The notes: a model not told the origin generated them from the letters alone. DNA of 64,000 nucleotides from Acetobacter aceti (GCF_002005445.1 NZ_CP014692.1:806001-870000), one strand, 5' to 3'. Positions 8,676 to 17,763 are shown, counted from the stretch's first letter. Numbers and translations are program-made.

Positions 8676-9635
8676 ATGGAAAACGAGATTTTTGTTGGAA
8701 TCAACATGAAAGATGCAGTTAGTAAAGCTCGGGCTAATTTGGGTGAGGCTGCCTTGATTGTTTCTGATCGTGTTGTGGAAAACGGTATCGAGGTTGTTGC
8801 AAGGAAAGAAACGGAAAAAAAAGCTTCTGCGGATTGCGTTATTGAAAAGAGCTATGTGTCTCCTGGCGCGCCTGAAGAATCATTTAATATACTGAATATT
8901 GAAAAAACGCGCGGAATTTCAGATATTTTGAGATGGCATAGAGTCCCGGACGCCTTGGTTGACGTTTTTTCGTCATCTGACTTTGAAACAGCGATTGCAA
9001 AGAATATTCAGTTTGGCTCTTTTTCATTTTCGCAGGCCAAAAGGCCGCTGGCATTGGTAGGAACGGCGGGTGCGGGCAAGAGTCTTTCTGTTGCGAAGCT
9101 GTGTTCCCGACTTGTTCTGTCAGGGAATCCTCCGCTTGTAATCACGACGGATAGAGAGAGGGCAGGCGGCATTGATCAGCTGGCCACTCACACGCGTCGA
9201 TTGGGATTGCCTCTTATCGTCGCAAATGATCAAAAGACATTGCGGCAGGCCATGGCCCAGAGAAAAAATGATCAGCCGGTGTTGATTGATACTGCGCCTG
9301 TCGATCCATATGACGAAAATGCTTTGGCTGTGCTGATGGAGCTTAAACTCTTCACGCGAGCTGAATTGTGCGTCGTTGTACCTGCAGGATATGATTCAGA
9401 AGAGACGGCGGATGTGGCTGAATTATTCTGGAATGCGGGAGCCCGTATGATGATTGCGTCACGGCTTGATCAGGTTCGAAGGCTGGGCAACATTATCACG
9501 GCGGCCGCATGTGGGTTGGTGATGACTGAGTATGGTGTCTCTGAAAATTGCCATGGCGGTCTCGAGAAGATCACGCCTAAAAAGCTCGCTGCGTTACTTG
9601 TTGAAAAAACTGAAAACTACGAGAAAAACAGATAG
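8676..9635 (+). CDS. flhF: FlhF-like SRP-family GTPase, diverged
   Basis: FlhF proteins are SRP-type GTPases that set flagellar placement and number. This 319-residue product is short for the family. It keeps a P-loop GTAGAGKS (129-136) and the layout of an NG domain, with GGIDQL in place of the usual RIGAxEQL. Other G motifs have drifted: G3 is DTAP (205-208) instead of DTAGR, and G4 is SRLD (262-265) instead of TKLD. The N-terminal KDAVSKARANLGEAALIVS matches the FlhF start. It is the last gene of the operon, 18 bases after flhA. GTP binding or hydrolysis may be impaired. Confidence 0.82.
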   Translation: MENEIFVGINMKDAVSKARANLGEAALIVSDRVVENGIEVVARKETEKKASADCVIEKSYVSPGAPEESFNILNIEKTRGISDILRWHRVPDALVDVFSSSDFETAIAKNIQFGSFSFSQAKRPLALVGTAGAGKSLSVAKLCSRLVLSGNPPLVITTDRERAGGIDQLATHTRRLGLPLIVANDQKTLRQAMAQRKNDQPVLIDTAPVDPYDENALAVLMELKLFTRAELCVVVPAGYDSEETADVAELFWNAGARMMIASRLDQVRRLGNIITAAACGLVMTEYGVSENCHGGLEKITPKKLAALLVEKTENYEKNR

Positions 9636-9672
9636 ATCGTGAGTCTATAGTCTATGTCTGAACTCCACAAAC

Positions 9673-9698
9673 CCTCACAGACTTTTTTGTCTGTGAGG
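9673..9698. terminator. Hairpin between convergent flhF and hpf
   Basis: Perfect 10-base inverted repeat CCTCACAGAC/GTCTGTGAGG around a T6 loop, located between two convergent genes. There is no T-run directly after the stem on either strand, so it is only a likely, possibly bidirectional, terminator. Confidence 0.5.
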
Positions 9699-9720
9699 AG
9701 GAGACGCAGGATTACTGAGG

Positions 9721-10317
9721 TTAATGCACCGGTCCATTAGGTTCGATCCAGCCGATATTGCCATCATCACGCCGATAAATGATATTGATTTGTCGACTGA
9801 CGCTATTCCGGAAAACCAGAAGATTGCGGTCAGCCAGATCCAGTCGCATGACAGCTTCACTGACACTCAAAAAAGCAATCTCTGTTGGCTGCTCTGCAAT
9901 AATGGTTGCGTAAGGCCCCTCGGTATGGGTTTCCAGGTTGCCTTTTGGCGACTCCTGAACTTCTGTCTGCTGAAGAATATAGCTGCGACCAATTTCAGGT
10001 CGTTGAATGCGTGCGGATGCTCTGGAGTGAGTCTGAACTCTTCGTCGGTAGCGCCTTAGACGCCGTGCAATATGTTCTGCGGCATCATCAAAAGCACCAT
10101 GTGCATCCGAGGCTTCGCCTTCTCCTCGTAACGTCAGGCCACGGCCAGCATGTACATTGATATCGCACGTAAAAAATGAGCGTGCTTTACTGAAGGTGAC
10201 GTTAGCTTCGAGTGCCTGTTCAAAATATCGATCAGCTATATTGCCGAGGTGCAAAGTCACTCGGTGCTTTAGGGCGTCGGAAAGATCTATTTGCTTACCT
10301 GAAACGTGGATATGCAT
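9721..10317 (-). CDS. hpf: Ribosome hibernation promoting factor, long form
   Basis: HPF binds the 30S decoding region in stationary phase; the long form also pairs ribosomes into 100S dimers through its C-terminal domain. The 198-residue length with two domains fits the long form. The N-terminal S30AE/YfiA domain (1 to about 105) begins MHIHVSGKQIDLSDALKHRV and the C-terminal domain covers about 130-190 (EIAFLSVSEAVMRLDL, then INIIYRRDDGNIGWIEP). It sits directly downstream of rpoN, the widespread rpoN-hpf arrangement. The ATG at 10317 lies 66 bases after the rpoN stop. Confidence 0.93.
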   Translation of the reverse strand: MHIHVSGKQIDLSDALKHRVTLHLGNIADRYFEQALEANVTFSKARSFFTCDINVHAGRGLTLRGEGEASDAHGAFDDAAEHIARRLRRYRRRVQTHSRASARIQRPEIGRSYILQQTEVQESPKGNLETHTEGPYATIIAEQPTEIAFLSVSEAVMRLDLADRNLLVFRNSVSRQINIIYRRDDGNIGWIEPNGPVH

Positions 10318-10383
10318 TCTGCCAGGCTCCTTTTTTATTGAGGAAACCGGTCGCCTCGGCGTTTCTGGCGCCTTACTGCGCCA

Positions 10384-11829
10384 TCAGGCGGAGGCGGCTT
10401 TCTCCCGTTTACGCTGCATGGAATTGGCGATGTGCAGCGAATCACGGTATTTGGTCACGGTTCGGCGGGCGATGTCTATGCCTTCTTTGCGAAGATTTTG
10501 CACAATCTCATCATCTGACAGGATACTCGCACTCGTTTCCTGTGAAATCATTTTTTGAATTTTGTATCTTACCGCTTCAGAACTGTGCTGTTTTGAAAGA
10601 TGGATGCTGCCTATCCTGCTTGTAAAAAAATATTTCAGTTCGAAAAGCCCCTGGGGAGTCGCAATATATTTTCCGGATGTGATGCGGCTGATTGTACTTT
10701 CGTGCAGACCGGTATTGTCTGCTATTGTTTTCATTGTGAGCGGCGCAAGAAATGAGGCGCCAGAGCATAGAAATTCATTCTGATGTCTTATTATTTCAGT
10801 GGAAACCCGAAGAAGAGTCTTTGTTCTTTGTTCGATGGATCGCAAAAGCCATGTGGCATGATGCATCTGGTTCTGTATAAATGGCCTGTCTGATGAAAGG
10901 CTGGCTGTTCTTGTCCTGTGAAGGAGCGCCTGATCTAAATACAGATGAGGAAGAGTGTTTTCATTGATCTGAACAGTCCACTCTCCGTCCGGAGACCGCC
11001 GTACGAAAACATCTGCTATCCGGCTGCTGGCGTCAGGTGAAATGACCTCAAAGCCGGGCTTCGGATCGAGATGACGTAACTCTGTCAGCATAGTCGCGAA
11101 ATCAGTCTCATCGACACCACACAGGCGACGAAGGGCCGGGTAATCCTTACGCGCGACCATGTCGAGATTATCGAGAAGAATGGTCATCTCCGGGCTGAGG
11201 CGATCTTTGGCGTTTAATTGTGCCCTCAGGCATTCGCTCAATGAGCAGGCAAAGAGTCCCGCCGGTTCAAAGAGCATCATGATCTGTCGGACGTTTTCGA
11301 CTGCTGCGAGCGATATCCCAAGCTCTCTGGCGATCATATCCGGGGAAGTGTCCAGTCGGCCGGCCGAATCAAGATGTTCGATCAGCGTGTAACCGATAAG
11401 GCGTTCCGCGTCTGTGAAAACAGGCGTCAGACGCAACTGCTCATCAAGTCTTTCCGCAAGGGAAGGGGTATGTGCGGCGACATCACGGTCGTCATCGTCA
11501 TATCTCTGACGCCAGTCCTGAGGGGAGCCATCTTCGGAGTAAGTGTCGTCAAATCCTCCAGCGGCTGCTTCCTGTGCGAAGGTGGTATCGAGCGAAGCGT
11601 CTTCCTGAGATGCGGTCACTTCGTCAGTAGACCTGTTGGCCGGATCTTCCTGAGCCGCTGTTGCATCGGGCTCTTCCCGGACAAGGAAGGGGTTGCGTTC
11701 CAGCTCTTCCTCGACCAGGGCCTCTATCTCTGCGCTGGTCATCTGGAGAAGGCGGATGGCCAGACGCAGTTGCGGCGTCATGGCAAGATTGTGCGTCTGT
11801 CGGAGATGAAGCCCGGGGAGTGTCACCAT
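10384..11829 (-). CDS. rpoN: RNA polymerase sigma-54 factor
   Basis: Sigma-54 directs polymerase to -24/-12 promoters and needs an AAA+ activator such as FlbD, encoded by the nearby convergent operon. The 481-residue product shows region I with TPQLRLAIRLLQM near residue 18, an acidic region II (about 50-120), the core-binding domain, and the C-terminal RpoN box ARRTVTKYRDS near residue 454. The usual box has A or Q in the fifth place of that motif; T here is a small change. It follows lptB by 9 bases, and lptB-rpoN-hpf is a conserved proteobacterial order. Confidence 0.96.
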   Translation of the reverse strand: MVTLPGLHLRQTHNLAMTPQLRLAIRLLQMTSAEIEALVEEELERNPFLVREEPDATAAQEDPANRSTDEVTASQEDASLDTTFAQEAAAGGFDDTYSEDGSPQDWRQRYDDDDRDVAAHTPSLAERLDEQLRLTPVFTDAERLIGYTLIEHLDSAGRLDTSPDMIARELGISLAAVENVRQIMMLFEPAGLFACSLSECLRAQLNAKDRLSPEMTILLDNLDMVARKDYPALRRLCGVDETDFATMLTELRHLDPKPGFEVISPDASSRIADVFVRRSPDGEWTVQINENTLPHLYLDQALLHRTRTASLSSDRPFIQNQMHHATWLLRSIEQRTKTLLRVSTEIIRHQNEFLCSGASFLAPLTMKTIADNTGLHESTISRITSGKYIATPQGLFELKYFFTSRIGSIHLSKQHSSEAVRYKIQKMISQETSASILSDDEIVQNLRKEGIDIARRTVTKYRDSLHIANSMQRKREKAASA

Positions 11830-11838
11830 ACGGCGAGA

Positions 11839-12642
11839 CTAGAGGGAAAAGCTTTCTCCAAGGTACACGCGGCGGACATCCTCGTTCGCCACGATCTCTT
11901 CCGGCACGCCCTGCATCAGCACCTGACCGCCATGCATGATGTAGGCCCGGTCAATGACTTCCAGCGTCTCGCGCACGTTGTGATCGGTGATCAGCACGCC
12001 GATGCCGCGATCCTTCAGATGCGACACCAGATCACGGATTTCTCCGACAGCAATCGGGTCAATACCGGCAAGCGGTTCATCCAGAAGGATGTAGTGCGGC
12101 TGGCTGGCAAGGGCGCGCGCAATTTCCAGACGACGACGTTCACCACCTGAAAGGGCCAGAGAAGGCGAGCGGCGGAGGTGGGAGATACCGAACTCGCCGA
12201 GGAGACCGTCGAGCATCGCATCGCGCTTGTCAGGATCGGGCTCGACCACCTCTAGCGCCGCCATGATGTTCTGCTCGACATTCAGGCCGCGGAAGATGCT
12301 GGCTTCCTGAGGCAGGTAGCCGATTCCCAGACGGGCGCGCCTATACATGGGCAGACGCGTGATATCCGCGCCATCCAGTGTGATATTACCCGTGTCAGGC
12401 TGCACCAGTCCGACGATCATGTAGAAGCTGGTGGTCTTGCCAGCGCCGTTTGGACCGAGAAGACCGACAGCCTCGCCACGATGAACCTCGATCGAGACGT
12501 TGCGCACGACTTCGCGTTTTTTGTAGGACTTGCCGATTCCATCTGCGAAAAGACCGTGCCTGCGATCCCGCAGCACGGAACCGTCCGCTGTTGCATCGGC
12601 AGGGACTGGCGCAAAATCCTGCATGTAATCTTCCGGGTTCAT
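11839..12642 (-). CDS. lptB: LPS export ABC transporter ATP-binding protein LptB
   Basis: ATPase of the LptBFGC transporter that extracts LPS from the inner membrane. From the ATG at 12642, Walker A GPNGAGKT is at 63-70, the ABC signature LSGGERRR at 164-171 and Walker B YILLDEP about 184-190. A hydrophilic N-terminal extension of about 30 residues precedes the ABC fold. I chose 12642 because it follows the lptA stop by one base, giving coupled translation. An in-frame ATG at 12693 would add 17 residues inside lptA. The genes for LptF/G are not in the window. Confidence 0.95.
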   Translation of the reverse strand: MNPEDYMQDFAPVPADATADGSVLRDRRHGLFADGIGKSYKKREVVRNVSIEVHRGEAVGLLGPNGAGKTTSFYMIVGLVQPDTGNITLDGADITRLPMYRRARLGIGYLPQEASIFRGLNVEQNIMAALEVVEPDPDKRDAMLDGLLGEFGISHLRRSPSLALSGGERRRLEIARALASQPHYILLDEPLAGIDPIAVGEIRDLVSHLKDRGIGVLITDHNVRETLEVIDRAYIMHGGQVLMQGVPEEIVANEDVRRVYLGESFSL

Positions 12643-12643
12643 C

Positions 12644-13750
12644 TCAGTGTCCACCGTTGCTGTTGCCGTCACTGTTGGGAACGACGAGTCCACTGACTCG
12701 TGCCCCCGGTTGTTCAGTCATGGTTGCAACGCCGGTGTGCATGTTGATGACGGCGGCAGATCCCTGAAGCTGGTTCTGGCCACGGGTGATATGGACGTTG
12801 CCGACAATTCTTGCGATCCCGGTGTCCGGTACATAGACGCCACGATCTCCTGTGATGGTTTCGGTCTGGGTGCGGACCCAGACATGGCCGAACGCATTGA
12901 CCTTCTCCAGCTTGCCGGAGCCGTTGGCGAGCGGGTCACCGCCGCTTTTCTTTGGAGCTGCCGGTTGGGCCGGTGTGGCGGAAGGCGGCGCGCTGTAGCC
13001 AACCAATACATCGGCCTTGATCTGCTTGCCTTCGTTGGTGGTGACCGTCGCGTTCCCGCGTCCAATGGAGACGCGTGTCTGGGAGTAATATTCCATCGAG
13101 TCACGGGCCGTGAGGATGTCCTGTGGCGTCGCCAGCTTCAGGGCGTGGCCGGTCATGACAAGGGTGGCCTGATCAATATCGTAGATCGCCTTGTCGCCCC
13201 AGGCCTGATCGGTCTGGGTGAAGATATGCACGTTTCCGAGCGCTTCCAGACGATAGATCTCGTTTGATCCGGAAGCATCCGGACCACCTGATGAGCCATC
13301 CGCAGGTTTGGCAGGCGCCGGAGCCGCCTCGGGGCCGCCGGGATTAACCGCAGTTGGTGCTGCTGCTTCAGACGGCGCTGCGGGAGCGCCCGGGACAGCA
13401 GGCGTTGCCTGCGCTGGCGAGACCTGCCCTGCTGGCGTCTGTGCATCGGGTGCGGCGGCTTTCTTGCGATAATACGCAATCAGCTTGTCTGCCGTGACAG
13501 TCACGTCGCCTCTGACAGCCTGCGCCTGATTATAGGCCGTCACTTTCTGCGCGTTCTGGTCCCAGTCAAAACCACCCACCGCCGTGACGGTAATCTGACC
13601 ACCATGTGACAGGTCAATCCCCTGGGCAAAGGCCGGAGCGGAGTCGAGGGCAGTCAGGCTCAGGCAGGAGACGGCGAGAGAACCGCCCAGAACGAGGCTC
13701 CGCCATAAGACGCCGGTGGACAGTGGGGAAGGGATGCGAAGCGATACCAT
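12644..13750 (-). CDS. lptA: Periplasmic LPS transport protein LptA (OstA)
   Basis: LptA forms the periplasmic bridge carrying LPS from LptC to LptD. The protein has an N-terminal signal sequence with probable cleavage after AFA near residue 42. It then has OstA-type beta strands (VTVTADKLIAYY; ALGNVHIFTQTD; AFGHVWVRTQTETITGDRGVY; GNVHITRGQNQLQG). At 368 residues it is about twice the E. coli protein. The extra length comes from two Pro/Ala-rich inserts, about 98-165 and 252-280, that interrupt the repeated strands. The start codon abuts the lptC stop directly. The family call rests on strands and operon context. Confidence 0.9.
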   Translation of the reverse strand: MVSLRIPSPLSTGVLWRSLVLGGSLAVSCLSLTALDSAPAFAQGIDLSHGGQITVTAVGGFDWDQNAQKVTAYNQAQAVRGDVTVTADKLIAYYRKKAAAPDAQTPAGQVSPAQATPAVPGAPAAPSEAAAPTAVNPGGPEAAPAPAKPADGSSGGPDASGSNEIYRLEALGNVHIFTQTDQAWGDKAIYDIDQATLVMTGHALKLATPQDILTARDSMEYYSQTRVSIGRGNATVTTNEGKQIKADVLVGYSAPPSATPAQPAAPKKSGGDPLANGSGKLEKVNAFGHVWVRTQTETITGDRGVYVPDTGIARIVGNVHITRGQNQLQGSAAVINMHTGVATMTEQPGARVSGLVVPNSDGNSNGGH

Positions 13751-14515
13751 TCAGCTGGCCTTGTCGTGCGGTCCGTTACGATCGTCATTCAGGATGAATC
13801 GCCCGGGACCACGGAACTGGGCAATACCTTCATGCTGCGACAGCCAATACCCTCTGGCGTCAAGGACTCCAAACGGACCTTCTGCATGAACCCAGGAATC
13901 AGAGGCGATTACGCCGTCATGCATGGAGACATCGGCAGTCGGACCACGCATCATCAGACCGTCATCCCGGTAAAGGGTGACTTCATCCTTCAGGTCGAGA
14001 AGCTGCTCGTGCTGCATGTAAACGCCTTTTTCCGCCTGAAGGTAGAGCCACTCTCCTCCCTGCGACAGGGTGTCAGCCGCAGGGTCGATCAGATCGATCC
14101 GGTCATCGTTGATCTGGTGTGCCGTTTTCGCGGTGATCATGTAGGGATGTCCGTGTGCATCCACACTGCGGTAAACGGCCCCTTCCAGATTGCCGCTTTC
14201 CATCTTGAGGCGCGTGACTTCGGTCAGGGCGGCACGGTTGGCGTTCATCAGCCGGTCAATTTCGGGCCAGATGGCGATTGAGCCCAGCAAAAGCAGTGCT
14301 GTCGCGGGAAGCAGCCACTTCGCCCACCGGAGCGTGGTCTGGCGACGGGCGAGCTCTTTGCGGCCGGGAGCCTTTCGAGCCGCGACGATCGCCGCCTCGA
14401 TGACTTCACGCCTGCGTTTCACGGCGGTCGGGGTGCTTTTGAAATCCTGCCGTTCTACCCGCGTGCCGCCTTCATTCGTCTGTGATGGATCCTGAGGCGT
14501 CTGATTATCCGACAT
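13751..14515 (-). CDS. lptC: LPS export system protein LptC
   Basis: Bitopic inner-membrane protein that links the LptBFG transporter to LptA. A basic cytoplasmic N-terminus of about 65 residues, longer than in E. coli, precedes a single membrane segment (WLLPATALLLLGSIAIW, about 66-84). The periplasmic part has repeated DUF1239-type strands (AKTAHQINDDRIDLIDP; ADVSMHDGVIASDSWVHAEG). It overlaps kdsD by one base (TGATG) and abuts lptA. Identity is inferred from topology and the kdsD-lptC-lptA-lptB order as well as these strands. Confidence 0.9.
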   Translation of the reverse strand: MSDNQTPQDPSQTNEGGTRVERQDFKSTPTAVKRRREVIEAAIVAARKAPGRKELARRQTTLRWAKWLLPATALLLLGSIAIWPEIDRLMNANRAALTEVTRLKMESGNLEGAVYRSVDAHGHPYMITAKTAHQINDDRIDLIDPAADTLSQGGEWLYLQAEKGVYMQHEQLLDLKDEVTLYRDDGLMMRGPTADVSMHDGVIASDSWVHAEGPFGVLDARGYWLSQHEGIAQFRGPGRFILNDDRNGPHDKAS

Positions 14516-15558
14516 CAGGCGACTCCGGCGCGGAGAAGGTCATGGATGTGCAGTACGCCGGTCGGGCGACCCGCCTCGTCAAGCACGAACAGGGAGGTAA
14601 TCGGTTTCGGACGGTCATTCATGATGCGCAACGCCTCGACGCCGAGCATGTCAGCCGACACTGTCAGCGGTGACGGGTTCATCACGTCAGAAGCCGGTGT
14701 GGAGGCGAGATCCCGGTCCAGAGCGCCGCGCAGATCGCCGTCCGTGATGATGCCGACAAGCTTTCCCTCTGCGTCGATGATGCCGACACAGCCGAGCGCT
14801 TTCCGGGTCATCTCCACAATGACGTCCCGCAATCCGGTCGCGGGAGACACAAGCGGCAGGGCATCGCCCGTCCGCATCAGGTCCTTCACGCTCCGCAGGC
14901 GCGCTCCGAGGCTGCCGCCGGGATGGAAGACGCCGAAGTCACCGGCGGTGAAGCCCCGTCTCTCCATCAGCGCGACAGCCAGGGCGTCTCCCAGAGCAAG
15001 CTGCAGCAGGCTGCTGGTCGTCGGGGCAAGGCCCATCGGGCAGGCTTCAGGAACGGCAGGCAGCAGCAACACAAGATCGGCGGCGCGGGCCAGTGTAGAG
15101 GCCGGGCGGGCCGTCATGGCGATCAGCGGCAGGCCGAAGCGTCGGCTGTGTTCGACAATATCCGCCAGTTCCGCGGTCTCGCCGGAGTTGGAGAGAGCCA
15201 GAACGGCGTCGCCATGCGACACCATGCCGAGATCGCCATGGGAGGCTTCGACAGGGTGCACGAAGATGGCGGGAGTGCCGGTTGAACTCAGGGTGGCCTG
15301 AAGCTTGCGACCGATATGCCCGGATTTGCCGATGCCGGTCACAACGACACGCCCTTCAAGCTCCGCAATCTGCTCGACGGCCTGACGAAAGGCGGTGCCC
15401 AGCCCGTCATCCACGTCCATTGCCTGCCCAAGCGCCGTCAGTCCGTCAGCCTCGATGGCCAGCGTGCGTCGGGCCGCGCCGAGAGGGTCGCGGTTTGATG
15501 GGGGAGCCGTCACGCTGTCGATAACGGCTGATGTTCCGGAAGAAGCGGGAGAGCTCAT
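14515..15558 (-). CDS. kdsD: Arabinose-5-phosphate isomerase (KpsF/KdsD)
   Basis: Interconverts ribulose 5-phosphate and arabinose 5-phosphate, the first step to Kdo of the LPS inner core. It has an SIS domain (GIGKSGHIGRK; HPVEASHGDLGM; LSNSGETAEL; CPMGLAPTTSS) followed by two CBS domains (IITDGDLRGAL; LHIHDLLRAG), the standard KdsD layout. The start is uncertain. ATG 15558 gives 347 residues, near the usual 320-330; ATG 15612 adds 18 residues. None of these has a strong ribosome site. It is followed by lptC with a one-base overlap, placing Kdo supply next to LPS export. Confidence 0.92.
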   Translation of the reverse strand: MSSPASSGTSAVIDSVTAPPSNRDPLGAARRTLAIEADGLTALGQAMDVDDGLGTAFRQAVEQIAELEGRVVVTGIGKSGHIGRKLQATLSSTGTPAIFVHPVEASHGDLGMVSHGDAVLALSNSGETAELADIVEHSRRFGLPLIAMTARPASTLARAADLVLLLPAVPEACPMGLAPTTSSLLQLALGDALAVALMERRGFTAGDFGVFHPGGSLGARLRSVKDLMRTGDALPLVSPATGLRDVIVEMTRKALGCVGIIDAEGKLVGIITDGDLRGALDRDLASTPASDVMNPSPLTVSADMLGVEALRIMNDRPKPITSLFVLDEAGRPTGVLHIHDLLRAGVA

Positions 15559-15634
15559 GCCGTTTCTATCGTCTGTGAAAGCGTGATGGTCAATCATAAC
15601 CACCTGATCCATACCTAAAATACGGGCAATAAAG

Positions 15635-16291
15635 TCAGGCGCGGTGGGCGAAAATGTCGGCTTCGTCGTAACCAAGCAGGTCAAGGCTGGCTCGGGCGGG
15701 CAGAAAGTCGAAGCAGGCCTGTGCAAGATCCCGGCGATTTTCCCGGATCAGAAGGGATTCCAGCCTGTTCCATAAAGCATGCAGATACAGCACGTCGGAT
15801 GCTGCGTAAGCCAGTTGCTCTGGCGTCAGGTGCGGTGCGCCCCAGTCTGAACTCTGCTGATGCTTGCTCATCTCGACGCCGAGCATTTCACGACAGAGCG
15901 CGGCAAGCCCGTGACGGTCCGTAAACGTGCGGACGAGGCGGGCGGCGATCTTGGTGCAGATGACGGGCGCGACGGTGATGCCCAGCGTATGCTGGAGGAT
16001 CGCCACATCAAATCGCGCGAAATGCATCAGCTTGGTGACGGCGGGGTCGGAGAGCAGGCGCTTCAGGTTGGGGCAGTCTGCGGGAGGACCGCCCGGTCTG
16101 GTTGGTATGATCTGCACCAGATGGGCCGAGCCGTCGCCGGAGGAAAGCTGCACCAGGCAGAGACGGTCGCGACAGGGCTTCAGCCCCATGGTCTCGGTAT
16201 CGATGGCGACGCAGTTTCCCAGGTCAAGGCCATCGGGGAGATCACCGCGATGTAACGTGATTGGTCCATCGCTGCTGGTCCTGCCGCTCAT
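15635..16291 (-). CDS. rnd: Ribonuclease D-like 3'-5' exonuclease
   Basis: DEDDy-family 3'-5' exonuclease related to RNase D, probably trimming tRNA or other structured RNA ends. The catalytic set is visible: DTET (D31, E33 from the chosen start), HFARFDVAIL for the second Asp, and YAASDVLYL giving the Tyr and last Asp. At about 218 residues it is the short form that lacks the HRDC domains of E. coli RNase D, common in alphaproteobacteria. ATG 16291 has GGAAAGG upstream; ATG 16330 overlaps the upstream gene's stop (ATGA) and is an alternative. It is the first gene before kdsD in the LPS cluster. Confidence 0.88.
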   Translation of the reverse strand: MSGRTSSDGPITLHRGDLPDGLDLGNCVAIDTETMGLKPCRDRLCLVQLSSGDGSAHLVQIIPTRPGGPPADCPNLKRLLSDPAVTKLMHFARFDVAILQHTLGITVAPVICTKIAARLVRTFTDRHGLAALCREMLGVEMSKHQQSSDWGAPHLTPEQLAYAASDVLYLHALWNRLESLLIRENRRDLAQACFDFLPARASLDLLGYDEADIFAHRA

Positions 16292-16326
16292 GGAGTGCCT
16301 TTCCTTCCGGGGCTGACGATCAGGAT

Positions 16327-17763
16327 TCATAATCCCAGCCGTGAGCGATAGTAACTCAGAACTCCCTGTGCAAGCAGGGGGGCAGAGGGGCCAAGATTGC
16401 TGATGTCATACAGGAACAGAATGATGTGTGATGAGATGGCCCCCACAGCCACAAGGCACCAGCATGTCGGTTTCAGCCATCGTTTGCTGAGGCCCTCGTG
16501 TGAGACAATCAGTCGTGCGCCCATGAATCCCATGAACAGGATGAGCGGATAGAATTCCGCCCGATAACGATAGTTCATGCTGATCGCCATAAGCATGAGG
16601 ACCGCCGGGATGGCCAGTCCAGCCATGATGCAGAAAGATGACTGTCTGAGCGCTTTTTCCGCCGCCCACGCATTTTTCGAAAGAAGAGAGGAGAAGAAAA
16701 AGCTTCCCAGAAGGAGAAAGACCCCGTCGGTCAGGAAAAAGCTGCTGGCTGGCAGTTCAGTGGCGTCAAGAAGCCGGCTGAACTCATTCTGGAAAAAAAG
16801 ATGATCGCCGTTATGGAATATCCATATGGGGAAAAAGAAATAAATTATGCCAAGCGGGATGCGCTCGATATTGAAAAGGCCGTAAAGGCGGGTTCTTGCC
16901 TGCCGGTCAGGGAAATCGGCATTGAACAGATAGAGATCATAGTTTGCGAACGTCAGAGGGTTTCCCCAGCGCTCGAAATTGATGCCTGCCGTTATCATGA
17001 GACCGGCCAGAAGAATGGCGGCTGCGGTCATGAAATGTCGCCTGTTTTTCCGACAGGACAATGACCGCGTTTCTGACAGGCTCTGTCGGTAGCGCCAGAG
17101 TGTCAGAACGCCCAAAAAACCTTCGGCAGCGTAAGTGCCTATGCCCATGGAAACCCGTGTGAGGAGCGCCATGGCAGAGGCGACGGACATCCAGACCAGC
17201 GCTCTGGGCGCCTCATCCGGATCCAGGCAGGCGCGCACAGCCCAGTGAACGAACAGCATGCCGAAGACAAGGGACCACAGGCAGACTTCCTGAAAGAGGG
17301 AGGGGCGCAGGAAACCTGTCTGCATGCCTGTAAGGGCGATGGTAGCGAAGAGCACGTTCTGCAGCCACGCCGCTTTTCCGGATAGTGTGGATGTGACGTA
17401 CTGAACGGTTCTGATGTTGATCAAAAACATCAGTAGCGCAGCGATGATGCAGGACAAACGGGTGATATCGAGGTGCAGCCCGTTCGGAAGCAGCAGGACC
17501 GGCAGGCGAAGCAGGGCGGGCACAATGCCCCAGTAAGCGTAGACTTGGTCGTTTCTGAGAAAGCCCTCTTTGCCAACAGTGTCCGGGTCAACGTCGAACC
17601 TGCCGTGCAGCATGTGGTCCATCATGCTGTTGAATGTAATGGACTGATTGCCATCTGCTATTCTGATGGGAAGATTGTTCCAGAATATGACATCGACAGA
17701 ATAAAATATAATTAAAAAAATAAAAAATAAACTACATCTTAATGAATGCTGCGGTTTGAACAT
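16327..17763 (-). CDS. Polytopic membrane protein of unknown function
   Basis: A 478-residue protein with about ten to twelve hydrophobic segments spread along its length and short loops, beginning with LFFIFLIIFYSVDVIFW. A loop after the first segment contains RIADGNQSITF and HMLHGRFDVDPDTVG. That is where GT39/PMT-type and other GT-C glycosyltransferases keep a catalytic acidic loop, but I do not see a clear DE or DD pair. The layout resembles GT-C or O-antigen-related proteins, with no secure family. The stop overlaps an rnd ATG by four bases. Runs of A and T upstream and frequent Phe give it a different texture from its neighbours. Confidence 0.6.
   Translation of the reverse strand: MFKPQHSLRCSLFFIFLIIFYSVDVIFWNNLPIRIADGNQSITFNSMMDHMLHGRFDVDPDTVGKEGFLRNDQVYAYWGIVPALLRLPVLLLPNGLHLDITRLSCIIAALLMFLINIRTVQYVTSTLSGKAAWLQNVLFATIALTGMQTGFLRPSLFQEVCLWSLVFGMLFVHWAVRACLDPDEAPRALVWMSVASAMALLTRVSMGIGTYAAEGFLGVLTLWRYRQSLSETRSLSCRKNRRHFMTAAAILLAGLMITAGINFERWGNPLTFANYDLYLFNADFPDRQARTRLYGLFNIERIPLGIIYFFFPIWIFHNGDHLFFQNEFSRLLDATELPASSFFLTDGVFLLLGSFFFSSLLSKNAWAAEKALRQSSFCIMAGLAIPAVLMLMAISMNYRYRAEFYPLILFMGFMGARLIVSHEGLSKRWLKPTCWCLVAVGAISSHIILFLYDISNLGPSAPLLAQGVLSYYRSRLGL

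Noticed and set aside
14546..15301. Open frame antisense to kdsD (about 250 codons)
   Set aside because: Arg/Ser-rich low-quality translation typical of antisense GC-rich frames; the kdsD domains are clear on the other strand.
15559..15726. Longer N-terminal extension of KdsD
   Set aside because: It would overlap rnd by over 90 bases, and the extra residues are unlike the family.
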